Assembly: GCA_963726105.1 (NCBI GenBank)
Contig: CAVSBJ010000026.1
Location: 620,001-684,000 of the forward strand
Length of the DNA: 64,000 nucleotides
Source of the DNA: Roseiarcus sp963726105
Lineage (GTDB): Bacteria; Pseudomonadota; Alphaproteobacteria; Rhizobiales; Beijerinckiaceae
Direction: 5' to 3'
Positions 8,885-17,406 of the stretch are shown piece by piece. Made by a program: the position numbers and the translations under genes. The stretch's first letter is position 1. Every line of letters begins with the position of its first letter. The notes beneath the pieces were generated by a model. It did not search any database. It saw only the letters and a program-made list of their open reading frames with translations, and was not told where the DNA came from.

Positions 8885-9808
8885 TCAATCGCCAGTGTAG
8901 GCGATCTTGATGAGCGTCGGCGTCTCGACGGTTGTCGTGGCCACGGTCGTTCCGTTCACCACCATGTTTATCGCCGTGTCCGAACCCCCATCCGCAAGAA
9001 AGTCCAGTCCATGGCCGCCCATGGCCGAGTTGAAGTAGATCTCGCCGAAGTTGGGCATCGGCGGATTGACGCCATTGATGTCCGGCCGTTCGAGGATCCA
9101 CTCGGCTTGATTTTCCAACGAGACCGTCCCGGCCGGAGCATCGAAGACGAACCCTGCATGAACCCCGCTGGTCACGTTGAGCAGGCTGAAGAACGCCTCG
9201 GTTGGGGACTCCATGCAAATCAGCCCGATCATCGTGTCCCCGAAGCTGACCGGAAGGTTCGTGATCGCGGACCAGGAATTTGGGTACCACTCAAAGACGG
9301 CATAGCAATTCTTGCTGAGGCTGCCGTTCGTCGCGGTCGATACCGACTGGATGGTGCCGATTTGGGTGACGTCCGTATTCCCGTCGATCCCAATGAAGGC
9401 GAACGTATACTGGGCGCCCTTGCCTCCGGCGCCGGGGGCGACATCCGGGACATTCCATTGCCCTAAAACCCAGGTGAAGGTCTCACTTCCCGTGGCGTGC
9501 ACAACAGCGCCCGACCAGGTGGGATTCGGGACGGTCACCAGGTCCCGCCGCGGTCGGCGTCGTCGACGCTTGACGCCAGGAAGCAGCTCCGCCAGCGGCC
9601 GGAAGGCAGGCGTGATGTAAGTAATCTTGCGTGAGAAGATCTCGTCCCAGCGCGCTGCAAGTTGTGGGCGGACCGCCGGATCGGGTCGCCGCGGAAGGCC
9701 ATAGCGCCGCAATTCACGCGCCGAAGCGGCCCGCGGGTCGAATCCATCGGGCGGCAAGGGATGAGTTCGAGGTTTGCCGCCAGCGGTACCAGGTTTGCTG
9801 TGAGACAT
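8885..9808 (-). CDS. Glutamic endopeptidase, G1 (A4, eqolisin) family
   Basis: Bacterial member of the acid-active glutamic peptidase family first known from fungi, 307 residues. The domain spans roughly residues 95-245: NPTWSGAVV, LGQWNVPDV, IGIDGNTDVTQIGT, EWYPNSW and NQAEWILERPD. The catalytic glutamine is probably Q149 and the catalytic glutamate E236; their spacing matches that of scytalidoglutamic peptidase. The N-terminal region has the ELRRYGLPRRPDP block that bacterial homologues carry. Start 9808 is chosen over upstream ATGs because GGAGCGGAGGC precedes it. No signal peptide is evident, which is odd for this usually secreted family. Confidence 0.85.
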   Translation of the reverse strand: MSHSKPGTAGGKPRTHPLPPDGFDPRAASARELRRYGLPRRPDPAVRPQLAARWDEIFSRKITYITPAFRPLAELLPGVKRRRRRPRRDLVTVPNPTWSGAVVHATGSETFTWVLGQWNVPDVAPGAGGKGAQYTFAFIGIDGNTDVTQIGTIQSVSTATNGSLSKNCYAVFEWYPNSWSAITNLPVSFGDTMIGLICMESPTEAFFSLLNVTSGVHAGFVFDAPAGTVSLENQAEWILERPDINGVNPPMPNFGEIYFNSAMGGHGLDFLADGGSDTAINMVVNGTTVATTTVETPTLIKIAYTGD

Positions 9809-9932
9809 GGATGCCTCCGCTCCGCCCGTCTCGCTATGGTCGTCGACCATTTCCCGAGCGCCACACACCAATACCCGGGCAAGCGGATAAGGCTGTGACG
9901 GGGCTCACAGGTCGTCGAGGTCGCAACAGAAC

Positions 9933-10790
9933 CTAATTGGCCGAAGACGAATGACCCGGCGCCATCCTTTCCAGCGCGTCGAACATCAGTTGCAAATCCT
10001 GCGGACGGGACAGGCGGTGATCGCCGTCTTTGACCAACGTCAGTGTCGCCGAGTCGCCGCCGAAGCGCTGCATCAGTGCGAGCGCATGCGAAAACGGCAC
10101 GTCTTCGTCCCGCATACCCTGCAGCACCGCGGTTGGCGCGCCGGTGCGAATCATGCCGCTGAGCAGAAGGTGCTTGCGCCCGTCCTCGATCAGGTCGCGG
10201 GTGAAACAATCGGGTTCGCTCGAATAAGCGGAGGGCCTTCGCCATTGGCCTTCCTCCATGATCGCGCGCCGCGCCTCGTCCGGGGCCTTGGCCCAGATCA
10301 GCGCTTCGGTGAAGTCGACCGCAGGCGCGATAAGAACGAGGCCTTTCACGCGCCCGGCTTCTCCCGCCTTGCTCAGCGCGCGGACGGCGAGCAGCGAAAG
10401 GTAACCTCCCATCGAGGAGCCCACCAGAATTTGCGGGCCCTCGCTCTGCGACCGAATGAGCGCCAGCGTTTCCTCGAGCCAGCGGGAGATGGTTCCATCC
10501 TCCAGCCGCCCGTCGGATCGCCCATGGCCGGAATAATCGAACCTGAGGAGGCCCAGACCGCGCCGCTCGGCCTCCGCGTCGAGGGCGGTCGCCTTGGTCG
10601 ATTCCATGTCGGAGCGATAACCGCTCAGCCAAACAAGGCCTGGACCTCCGTCGCGCACTGGCGCACGGCGGCGAAAGGCGATACGCCGTTGATTTGGGGC
10701 GTTTCCGACGATGAAGACCTGCGGCTGTTCGTCCGGCACATTGAGCTCGCTTCTGATGACGCTGCCTGCGGACCGCGCCGGTATGAACAT
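9933..10790 (-). CDS. Alpha/beta hydrolase
   Basis: Alpha/beta-fold hydrolase of about 285 residues, probably an esterase or acyl hydrolase. The nucleophile elbow is GSSMGG, the acid is in MRDEDVPF and the histidine in DGDHRLSRP near the C-terminus. The core begins with GLVWLSGYRSDM (oxyanion loop) and RFDYSGHGRSDG. ATG 10790 is the most upstream start that leaves a 96-base divergent gap to the glycosyltransferase; a slightly later start cannot be excluded. The substrate is unknown. Confidence 0.85.
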   Translation of the reverse strand: MFIPARSAGSVIRSELNVPDEQPQVFIVGNAPNQRRIAFRRRAPVRDGGPGLVWLSGYRSDMESTKATALDAEAERRGLGLLRFDYSGHGRSDGRLEDGTISRWLEETLALIRSQSEGPQILVGSSMGGYLSLLAVRALSKAGEAGRVKGLVLIAPAVDFTEALIWAKAPDEARRAIMEEGQWRRPSAYSSEPDCFTRDLIEDGRKHLLLSGMIRTGAPTAVLQGMRDEDVPFSHALALMQRFGGDSATLTLVKDGDHRLSRPQDLQLMFDALERMAPGHSSSAN

Positions 10791-10886
10791 CGGTGCGGGG
10801 GCGCGGGGCGAAGCGGACTTGGCGGAGCCTTCGACGCGAGTCAACCGCTCCCGCGGCCCGCGCTCGTGTTCAATGCGCGGCCTCCT

Positions 10887-12092
10887 GTGAGCGTCGACGC
10901 CCTTTCCCCCTTCGGACGCGGCGGCAATGCGCCGCTCGCCGGCCGGACGATCCTCCAGATCGTTCCGCCGCTTGCCGCGGGCGGCGACGAACGCGCGACG
11001 CTCGCTGTCACCGCAGCGCTCGCGGAGACCGGCGCGCGGGCGCTGGTGGCGACCGATTCTCACGGACTGGCGGCAGAACTGCAGGCGATTGGCGGTCTCT
11101 TCGTCGGCTTCCCGGCGGCGACGAAGAACCCGCTCGCGATGGCGCTCAACACGCGCCGCCTGCAGCGCATCATCGCTGTCGAGCAGGTCGACCTTGTCCA
11201 CGTGCGCTCGCGCTGGGCCGCCTGGGCGGCGGTCAGGGCCTGCCGCAAGGCAAAGCGCCCGCTCGTCACCTCGCTTCCGAGCGATGGCGTCCGCACGCGT
11301 CCGCGCACGAGCTTCGAGACCGCTGTCGCCGAGGGCGACACGGTCATCGCGTCGTCCGAATTCGTCGCCGGCCGTGTGGAAACCCTCTTTCCCACGCCGC
11401 CCAAGCGGCTCAGGATCGTTCGTCCGGGAATGGATCTCTCAAAGCTTCAGCCGGAACGGGTGAGCGGGCGCCGCGTCTCCGATGTCCGCTCGGGCTGGGG
11501 CGTCGCGGCGCATGAGCGGGTCGTTCTAACGCCAGCGCGATTGGCTCCCGGCCGGGGCCAGCAGATGCTCATCGAAGCCGCGGCCCTCATCAAGAGCCAG
11601 CGCCTCGACGATGTTCGTTTCGTGCTGGCAGGCGAAGCGGCGAAGCCTGCGCACGCGCGCGAACTGGACGCGCTCGCAATCAAGCGCGGCGTCCAGTCCA
11701 TGCTTGTCCGCGTCGCCGCCTCGGCCGATCCGCCGGCCGCGTTCGTCGCCGCGGCGGTCGTGGTCTTTCCCGCCACGGAAGCCGACGGCGTGACGCGCAC
11801 TTCGATCGAGGCGGCCGCGATGGGCGCGCTCACCGTCATCTCCGACATCGGCGCCGCGCGCGAAATCGTCGCCGCGCCGCCGCACGCGGACGCCGAGGCT
11901 CGCACCGGATGGCTCGTTCCGCCCGGCGAGCCGGCCGCGCTTGCCGAGGCGATCCGCGCCGCGCTTTCGCTCGGCGCCTCGGCGCGCGACGCCGTGCGGC
12001 GGCGGTCGCGGGCGAAGATCGCCGAAGCCTATTCGCTCGAGCGCATGACGCGCGATACGCTCGCCGTCTACGCCGAGGCGCTCTCGCGCTGA
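10887..12092 (+). CDS. Glycosyltransferase family 4 (GT-B) protein
   Basis: Cytoplasmic or membrane-associated GT4 glycosyltransferase of about 401 residues. It opens with LAGRTILQIVPPLAAGGDER, the typical first strand of this alphaproteobacterial subgroup, contains RIVRPGMDL at the domain junction, and ends with the GT4 block PATEADGVTRTSIEAAAMG carrying the conserved glutamates. GTG 10887 is the start closest to the conserved N-terminus; GTG 10866 is an alternative. It probably adds a sugar to lipopolysaccharide or exopolysaccharide, by analogy only. Its 3' end overlaps that of the convergent FAD monooxygenase gene by 25 bases. Confidence 0.85.
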   Translation: MSVDALSPFGRGGNAPLAGRTILQIVPPLAAGGDERATLAVTAALAETGARALVATDSHGLAAELQAIGGLFVGFPAATKNPLAMALNTRRLQRIIAVEQVDLVHVRSRWAAWAAVRACRKAKRPLVTSLPSDGVRTRPRTSFETAVAEGDTVIASSEFVAGRVETLFPTPPKRLRIVRPGMDLSKLQPERVSGRRVSDVRSGWGVAAHERVVLTPARLAPGRGQQMLIEAAALIKSQRLDDVRFVLAGEAAKPAHARELDALAIKRGVQSMLVRVAASADPPAAFVAAAVVVFPATEADGVTRTSIEAAAMGALTVISDIGAAREIVAAPPHADAEARTGWLVPPGEPAALAEAIRAALSLGASARDAVRRRSRAKIAEAYSLERMTRDTLAVYAEALSR

Positions 12093-13348
12093 CGCGGGGC
12101 GAGGCGGCTCACTTCTGAAACCGGCGCCGCCGCCTCGGGCGTCCGGACATGCTCGGGGCGAATGCCGATCCCGATCAGCCGCGCCGGTATGCGGCGCAGA
12201 ATCGGAAAGACGCCGAAGAGCTTGAGGAACATTGGCGGCTTCGGCCGCTCGCGAGCGCTGAGCACGCGGCTGATGATGCGCTGCTGGATGGTGAGTTGCA
12301 GCCGCTGCGTAAACCGCATCGGCGGCGTGCGTCGCGTTTCGATCGCTTGAAGATCGTCGTCCGTCACCTTGCCCGCGCGAAGCGGTCCGGCGAGCCGATT
12401 GGCGGCGGCGACCGCGTCCTGCACCGCCATGTTGATGCCGACGCCGCCGATCGGCGACATCGCATGCGCCGCATCGCCAATGCAGATGAGCCCGGGCCGC
12501 CACCATTTTTGCAGCCGGTCGACGGTGACGCTGAGCAGCTTGACGTCGTCCCAGGTTTTCAGTTCCGCGACGCGGTCGGACAGGAACGGCGACATCTCGA
12601 CCACTCGTTTATGGAAGGCTTCGAAGCCTTCCGCCTTCATCCGCTCAATCCCGCCTTTCGGGATTACGTACGCGCACTGCCAGTAATCGCCGCGGTCGAA
12701 CATGATCATGAGCCGGCCCGCCTCGATATGGCCGAATGTGTCGGGACTGTCCTTGTCTTCGCGCGAGAGACGGAACCAGAGCACGTCCATCGGCGCCCCG
12801 TAATCCTCGCTCTTGAACCCCGCTTTCTCGCGCACAATCGAATGGCGTCCATCGCAGCCGACCACGAGATCAGCCCGGATCGTCAGCGCCCCGCCGGGAG
12901 TGTCAGCGATCAAGCCCGCGATGCGCCCATTCTCTTCGATGAGGCCGGTCGCGTCGGCCTGCATGCGCAGGTCAAACGTCTTGTAGCGCTGGGCGTGCTT
13001 GGCCAGGAAGTTGAGGAAGTCCCATTGCGGCATCAGCGCGACGAATTTGCAGTGCGTCGGCAGATGGCGAAAATCGACCATTTGAACATGGTCGGCGCCG
13101 ATCTGCGCGGTCAGCGTTTCGACCTTCTGATGCGGGAGTTTCGAGAACTCGTCGATCAGGCCGAGTTCAAACATCAATTCGAGGGTCGACGGATGAACCG
13201 TGTCGCCGCGGAAATCGCGAAAGAAATCGGCGTGCTTCTCCAGCACCACGACCTGGACGCCGGCGCGCGCCAGCAGAAATCCGAGCATCATGCCGGCAGG
13301 TCCGCCGCCGGCGATGCAACATTGCGTCGTGATCGTTGAATTGGCCAT
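12068..13348 (-). CDS. FAD-dependent aromatic-type monooxygenase (PHBH family)
   Basis: Flavoprotein of 426 residues from the p-hydroxybenzoate hydroxylase class. The FAD dinucleotide motif is CIAGGGPAGMMLGFLLARAG, the DG motif is VVGCDGRHSIVREKAG, and the second FAD motif is GDAAHAMSPIGGVGINMAVQ. ATG 13348 places the Rossmann fold directly at the N-terminus. Family members hydroxylate aromatic or polyketide substrates with NAD(P)H and oxygen. No aromatic-degradation genes adjoin it, so the substrate is unknown. Confidence 0.88.
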   Translation of the reverse strand: MANSTITTQCCIAGGGPAGMMLGFLLARAGVQVVVLEKHADFFRDFRGDTVHPSTLELMFELGLIDEFSKLPHQKVETLTAQIGADHVQMVDFRHLPTHCKFVALMPQWDFLNFLAKHAQRYKTFDLRMQADATGLIEENGRIAGLIADTPGGALTIRADLVVGCDGRHSIVREKAGFKSEDYGAPMDVLWFRLSREDKDSPDTFGHIEAGRLMIMFDRGDYWQCAYVIPKGGIERMKAEGFEAFHKRVVEMSPFLSDRVAELKTWDDVKLLSVTVDRLQKWWRPGLICIGDAAHAMSPIGGVGINMAVQDAVAAANRLAGPLRAGKVTDDDLQAIETRRTPPMRFTQRLQLTIQQRIISRVLSARERPKPPMFLKLFGVFPILRRIPARLIGIGIRPEHVRTPEAAAPVSEVSRLAPRQRESASA

Positions 13349-13493
13349 CGCTATTCGGCTCCGCCGGGCGTGCGAGCCCGCGCCCACGATCTAAAACGCG
13401 AAGATTAAAGCCCGGTTCCGACAGGACCTCGATTTGGAGCGATATTTACAGTTTCGGCTCGAGCCACGCAATCCGCAGCTCGAGCCGTGCGCG

Positions 13494-14399
13494 CTAGTTC
13501 TTGATGAACGCGCCGCTGCGCAAGTCGCTGAGCGCCTGACGGATCTCAGCCTGCGTGTTCATGACGATGGGCCCGTGCCAGGCGATCGGCTCGCGCAAGG
13601 GTCGGCCGGAGACGAGAAGGAAGCGCACGCCCTCTTCGCCGGCCTGGACGACGACCTCGTCGCCGGCCCCGAACACGACCAGCGAACGGTTGCCGACCTT
13701 GTCGCGCACCAGGACCTCTTCGCCGTCGACCTCAGCTTCGCGCAGCACGCCGAACGGTTCGGACGAGTCGGCGAACATCGCCGAGCCCTCGAAAATATAG
13801 GCGAACGCCTGGCGGAAATCCTCGACCTTGAGGCGCTTCTTCTTGCCGGCCGGAACCGTCACGTCGAGATAGCGCGGCTCGGCGGCGACGCCGTCGACCG
13901 GACCGCTCTTGCCCCAGAACTCGCCACAGATCACGCGCACGCGCGTGCCGTCATCGTCGACCACCTCGGGGATCTCGGCCGCCGGAACGTCCTGGTAGCG
14001 CGGCTGGGTCATCTTGAGATGCGCCGGTAGATTCGCCCACAGCTGGAAGCCATGCATGCGTCCCCTGGCGTCGCCGGTCGGCATCTCCTGATGCAGGATG
14101 CCGCGGCCCGCGGTCATCCACTGGACGTCGCCGGAGCCGAGCTTGCCGCGATTGCCGAGACTGTCGCCGTGATCGACCTCGCCCGCCAGCACATAGGTGA
14201 TGGTCTCGATGCCGCGATGGGGATGCCACGGGAAGCCAGCCAGATAATCCTCGGGCCGATCGCCGCGGAAATCGTCCATCATCAGGAACGGATCGAAATC
14301 GGACGTGTCGCCGAAGCCGAAGGCGCGCCGCAGCTTGACGCCGGCGCCCTCCATGGTCGGAACGGACTGGCTGACGCGCTTGACGGGACGAATGGACAT
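13494..14399 (-). CDS. Pirin family protein
   Basis: Bicupin protein of 301 residues. The N-terminal cupin shows HPHRGIETITYVLAGEVDH and GILHQEMP, which supply the metal-binding histidines, and FGFGDTSDFDPFLMMDDF is a pirin hallmark. Bacterial pirins include quercetin dioxygenases and regulators of central metabolism, so the biochemical role cannot be assigned. It is transcribed alone, with 95 bases to the upstream-lying divergent sequence and PfkB downstream on the same strand. Confidence 0.9.
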   Translation of the reverse strand: MSIRPVKRVSQSVPTMEGAGVKLRRAFGFGDTSDFDPFLMMDDFRGDRPEDYLAGFPWHPHRGIETITYVLAGEVDHGDSLGNRGKLGSGDVQWMTAGRGILHQEMPTGDARGRMHGFQLWANLPAHLKMTQPRYQDVPAAEIPEVVDDDGTRVRVICGEFWGKSGPVDGVAAEPRYLDVTVPAGKKKRLKVEDFRQAFAYIFEGSAMFADSSEPFGVLREAEVDGEEVLVRDKVGNRSLVVFGAGDEVVVQAGEEGVRFLLVSGRPLREPIAWHGPIVMNTQAEIRQALSDLRSGAFIKN

Positions 14400-14566
14400 G
14401 TGAGCCCTCCTGGCCGAACTGTTAGGTCTTGGCTTCCGAAATACTGCCGCTTGTTCAGTGTTGTGACCGAAGAAATTTAGCGAATTCCTTAGTCGGAAAC
14501 CGTGTTGAGCGTCAAGATAGGTATAGAGCGGCGACGACGCAAGTCTATCGAAAGAAGTGATCGTAA

Positions 14567-15475
14567 CTATCGGTCGGGATGAATGTTCGCCGCCTTCGGC
14601 CTCCCGCCGACGCGTGCCGAAGCGGCGGCGCCGGCTGCTGCGGCGCGCTCAAGCGCGGGCTGAATGTCCGCGCCAGAAAGTCGGTGGCCAAGAAAGGCGG
14701 CGACGAAGGCGTCCCCTGCGCCGGTCGTGTCGATCGCCTCGACCTTTGGAGCATCGACGCGCCAGCGGCGCTCGCCTTCGATCGCCTCGGCGCCGGCCGC
14801 GCCGCGCTTGATGACGACCAGCGGGTAGCGGGCGGCGAGCCGCACGCATTGCGTTTCGGGATCGTCAGAGCCAGCCAGAATCGCTGCTTCCTCTTCATTG
14901 GGGAAAAGGCTTGTCGCGCCTCGCGTCCAGGCGAGGAATTTGTCAGCGCCGACCTCGCGCAGGAATTCCGCCGAAGCCGGATCGACGCTGATCGGCTTAC
15001 CCCCCGCCCGACGCATGACGTCGAGGACGGCCGCGCGCGGCGAAGAGGCGAAGAACGAATAGCCGGAAAGGTGGATGAGCGTCGCGCTCTCGATCAGCGC
15101 GTCGGGGATGTCGCCCGCTTCGAGCGCTTCGTTGGCGCCGCGGTCGGTGAGGAAGCTGCGTTCGCCGTCCGGGTCGATAAGCGCGACCAGCCGCCCGGTC
15201 TCATGGGTAGGGTCGCCGACAAGATGCGGCGTGACGCCGACCGCCTCGAAGCGCGCCGTCTCGCGTTCGAGGTCCGCGGCGCCAACGCGGGCGACGAAAT
15301 CGACGTCCGCGCCGTAGTGGGTGAGCCACGCCGCCTGATTGGCGGCTGAGCCGCCGGGCTGAACCGTAATCGACGCGCGCCGATCCGAGCCGCGCGCGAT
15401 CGGTCCTTCCCGCCGCACAATGACGTCCATCATCACGTCGCCGATGAGCAGGGCGCGACGAGCGCGCAAAATCAT
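14567..15475 (-). CDS. psuK: PfkB-family sugar kinase, probable pseudouridine kinase
   Basis: Ribokinase-fold kinase of 302 residues. It has the N-terminal PfkB signature QPGGSAANQAAWL and the C-terminal signature IDTTGAGDAF with the catalytic aspartate. It lies on the same strand as psuG, about 840 bases downstream of it, and PsuK/PsuG act in sequence: the kinase makes pseudouridine 5'-phosphate and PsuG splits it. The psuK assignment rests on that neighbourhood; another sugar kinase is possible. A small opposite-strand gene and a DUF302 remnant lie between them. Confidence 0.75.
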   Translation of the reverse strand: MILRARRALLIGDVMMDVIVRREGPIARGSDRRASITVQPGGSAANQAAWLTHYGADVDFVARVGAADLERETARFEAVGVTPHLVGDPTHETGRLVALIDPDGERSFLTDRGANEALEAGDIPDALIESATLIHLSGYSFFASSPRAAVLDVMRRAGGKPISVDPASAEFLREVGADKFLAWTRGATSLFPNEEEAAILAGSDDPETQCVRLAARYPLVVIKRGAAGAEAIEGERRWRVDAPKVEAIDTTGAGDAFVAAFLGHRLSGADIQPALERAAAAGAAASARVGGRPKAANIHPDR

Positions 15476-15650
15476 TTGGATACCCGCGTTGCGAGCGACC
15501 TCGTGCGACGGCGACGTTATCGAAAGCGGAGCGGTTTGTCGCTCAATGCAAGGGCAAAAGAACTCGGCGGCTTGCGCCGGCGCCCTTGCGCCGCCATTGG
15601 GTAAGTTGCAGATTGGCGCTCTTTGCCAATGTTACCCTGGGCTCGCGCTG

Positions 15651-15938
15651 ATGCGGGGGACAATCGTGCTTGCACGCGACTCCGAGGACAATGACCTTCC
15701 AAAGCTCAAAGCCATCGTTTTGGTCGCAGCGCTCATCGCCTTGGCGTTGACCTTCCTCCCGCCAAAGGCGGAGGCCACTCCCAATTTCGCGCGACAGACC
15801 GGACGGAATTGCAATTTCTGCCACAGCGCCGTCCCGAGGCTCAACGACGCGGGGTTGGCTTTCAAAAGCAACGGCTTCATTTTCCCGGAGAGCAACAATC
15901 CTCCCGGCAAGGACCACCGCGACACCCAGGCTCAATGA
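15651..15938 (+). CDS. Small secreted c-type haem-motif protein
   Basis: A 95-residue protein with an N-terminal signal sequence (hydrophobic stretch LKAIVLVAALIALALTF, likely cleavage after KAEA) and one CxxCH haem-binding motif in RQTGRNCNFCHSAVPRLND, followed by FKSNGF. This matches the start of a longer cytochrome family (PxFARQTGxxCxxCHxxxPxLNxxGxxFKxNGY) that normally runs to several hundred residues. Here the frame stops soon after, so it is either a short family member or a truncated remnant. ATG 15651 is chosen because it sits just before the signal peptide. Confidence 0.6.
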   Translation: MRGTIVLARDSEDNDLPKLKAIVLVAALIALALTFLPPKAEATPNFARQTGRNCNFCHSAVPRLNDAGLAFKSNGFIFPESNNPPGKDHRDTQAQ

Positions 15939-15965
15939 CAGGAAGGCCGCCGGAGCTCGAGACCG

Positions 15966-16241
15966 CTACGCTCCAGCGGCGGCCGCCAGGGCTTGCACGA
16001 CGCCGATATTCGACATGAGATTCTCAGGCAATCCATGTCGCTCTTTCAGGTACGCCGGGCTGTTGTAAGAGATCCACACCTTCCCTTGCGAATCTTCCGT
16101 AACCAGAATTTTCAGCGGCAGATCGATGGCCACGCTTGGCGCGGCGAGCATGAGCGGCGTGCCTTCGCTTTTGCCACCATGCGCTGCGAAGGGCCGGGGT
16201 CGGACGGCAAGCCTGAAGCGCTCGACTTTCGTCTGACACGT
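15966..16241 (-). pseudogene. DUF302 domain protein, C-terminal remnant
   Basis: The frame ending at 15966 encodes a clear DUF302 C-terminal half: EGTPLMLAAPSVAIDLPLKI, then WISYNSPAYLKERHGLPE. Upstream, the aligned RPxxxxxxxGxxxxGTPLM segment is recognisable back to about 16210, but the N-terminal half of the domain is not, and no convincing start codon exists in frame (ATG 16151 would give only 61 residues). It is best read as a decayed gene. DUF302 function is unknown; members often accompany redox and sulfur genes. Confidence 0.55.
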
Positions 16242-16319
16242 GCCTACGACGAGTCGACGGGCAGTGGATGATCGCGCACGAGCATCACTCTGTCCCAGCC
16301 GTAGATTAGGCTTGAGCGT

Positions 16320-17237
16320 TTACAATTTCATGAGCTCTACCGCCGCCTGAGCGGCGAGCATGGCGTTGTTCTTGATCAGCGCGACATTGGCTTCGAGGCT
16401 CTGCCCGCCAGAGAGTTCGACCACGCGCCTGAGCAGAAACGGCGTCGCCTCCTTTTTGCCCACGCCTTGGGTCTTCGCTTCCGCCACCGCTTCCGCGATG
16501 CGCGCCTCGATCGCCGCTTCTTCCAGCGCGTGATCATGAGGAATCGGATTGGCGATCAGGAGCCCGCCAGGTCCGATCTCGCGCTGAAGTCGAATCATGC
16601 GGGCGAGATCGTGAAGCCCGTCGCAGCGATGTTCGAGCTTGAAGCCGGACGAGCGGGCGTAGAAGGCCGGGAACTCGTCGGTGCGGTAGCCGACGACCGC
16701 GACCCCTTGCGTCTCCAGGAACTCGAGCGTCTTGCCGATATCGAGGATCGATTTGGCGCCGGCGCAGACGACGGCGACGCGGGTGCGCGACAGCTCGACC
16801 AGGTCGGCGGAGATGTCGAACGTCTCCTCGGCGCCGCGATGCACGCCGCCGATGCCGCCGGTGGCGAAGATTTCGATCCCCGCGAGTCCGGCGATGAACA
16901 TTGTCGCTGCGACCGTCGTGCCGGCCGAGCCCTTGCGCGCTGCGACCAGCGCGAGGTCGCGGCGGGAGGCCTTGACGACGCCGCCGCTGAGTTGGCCAAG
17001 GCGATCGATCTCCTGGCTGTCGAGGCCAATCCGGAAGCGGCCGTCGATGACCGCGATCGTCGCCGGAATGGCGCCCATCTCGCGCGCCGCGTTCTCGACC
17101 GCGAGCGCGGTCTCGACATTGCGCGGGTAGGGCATGCCATGGGTGATGATCGTCGATTCGAGCGCTACGATCGGTTTCTTGGCCGAGCGCGCTTCGGCGA
17201 CCTCGGGGGAGAAATCCAGTAGATCGGCGGCGCTCAT
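16320..17237 (-). CDS. psuG: Pseudouridine-5'-phosphate glycosidase
   Basis: PsuG, 305 residues, splits pseudouridine 5'-phosphate to uracil and ribose 5-phosphate by breaking the C-C glycosidic bond. Strong family blocks are ALESTIITHGMPYPRN, GSAGTTVAATMFIA, FATGGIGGVHRGAE, VVCAGAKSILDIGKTLE and NPIPHDHALE. Length and both ends match the family. A PfkB kinase on the same strand downstream is the likely PsuK. There is no dedicated pseudouridine transporter in the window. Confidence 0.97.
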   Translation of the reverse strand: MSAADLLDFSPEVAEARSAKKPIVALESTIITHGMPYPRNVETALAVENAAREMGAIPATIAVIDGRFRIGLDSQEIDRLGQLSGGVVKASRRDLALVAARKGSAGTTVAATMFIAGLAGIEIFATGGIGGVHRGAEETFDISADLVELSRTRVAVVCAGAKSILDIGKTLEFLETQGVAVVGYRTDEFPAFYARSSGFKLEHRCDGLHDLARMIRLQREIGPGGLLIANPIPHDHALEEAAIEARIAEAVAEAKTQGVGKKEATPFLLRRVVELSGGQSLEANVALIKNNAMLAAQAAVELMKL

Positions 17238-17406
17238 CGCTCATCACCTTCGTCGGGGCCGCAATCGGCGGGCGAGGTTATCGGCAATCTCCGTTCCATG
17301 ATCAATGGCGCCGATTCGCGCCCAAACCTCGCGGCGTCCCGGCCAGCTTGCGGTCCGGCGGATTCACGTTACCTTCGCGCCGAAAGAGCGGACACAAGAC
17401 GAGTCG

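Noticed and set aside
9951..10886. Extended N-terminus of the glycosyltransferase frame
   Set aside because: The upstream 300 residues lie antisense to the alpha/beta hydrolase and have no glycosyltransferase similarity; the start was placed at GTG 10887.
12149..13339. Long plus-strand frame opposite the FAD monooxygenase
   Set aside because: It mirrors the codon pattern of the true minus-strand gene, as do similar long frames opposite iolC, guaA and the acyl-CoA dehydrogenase.
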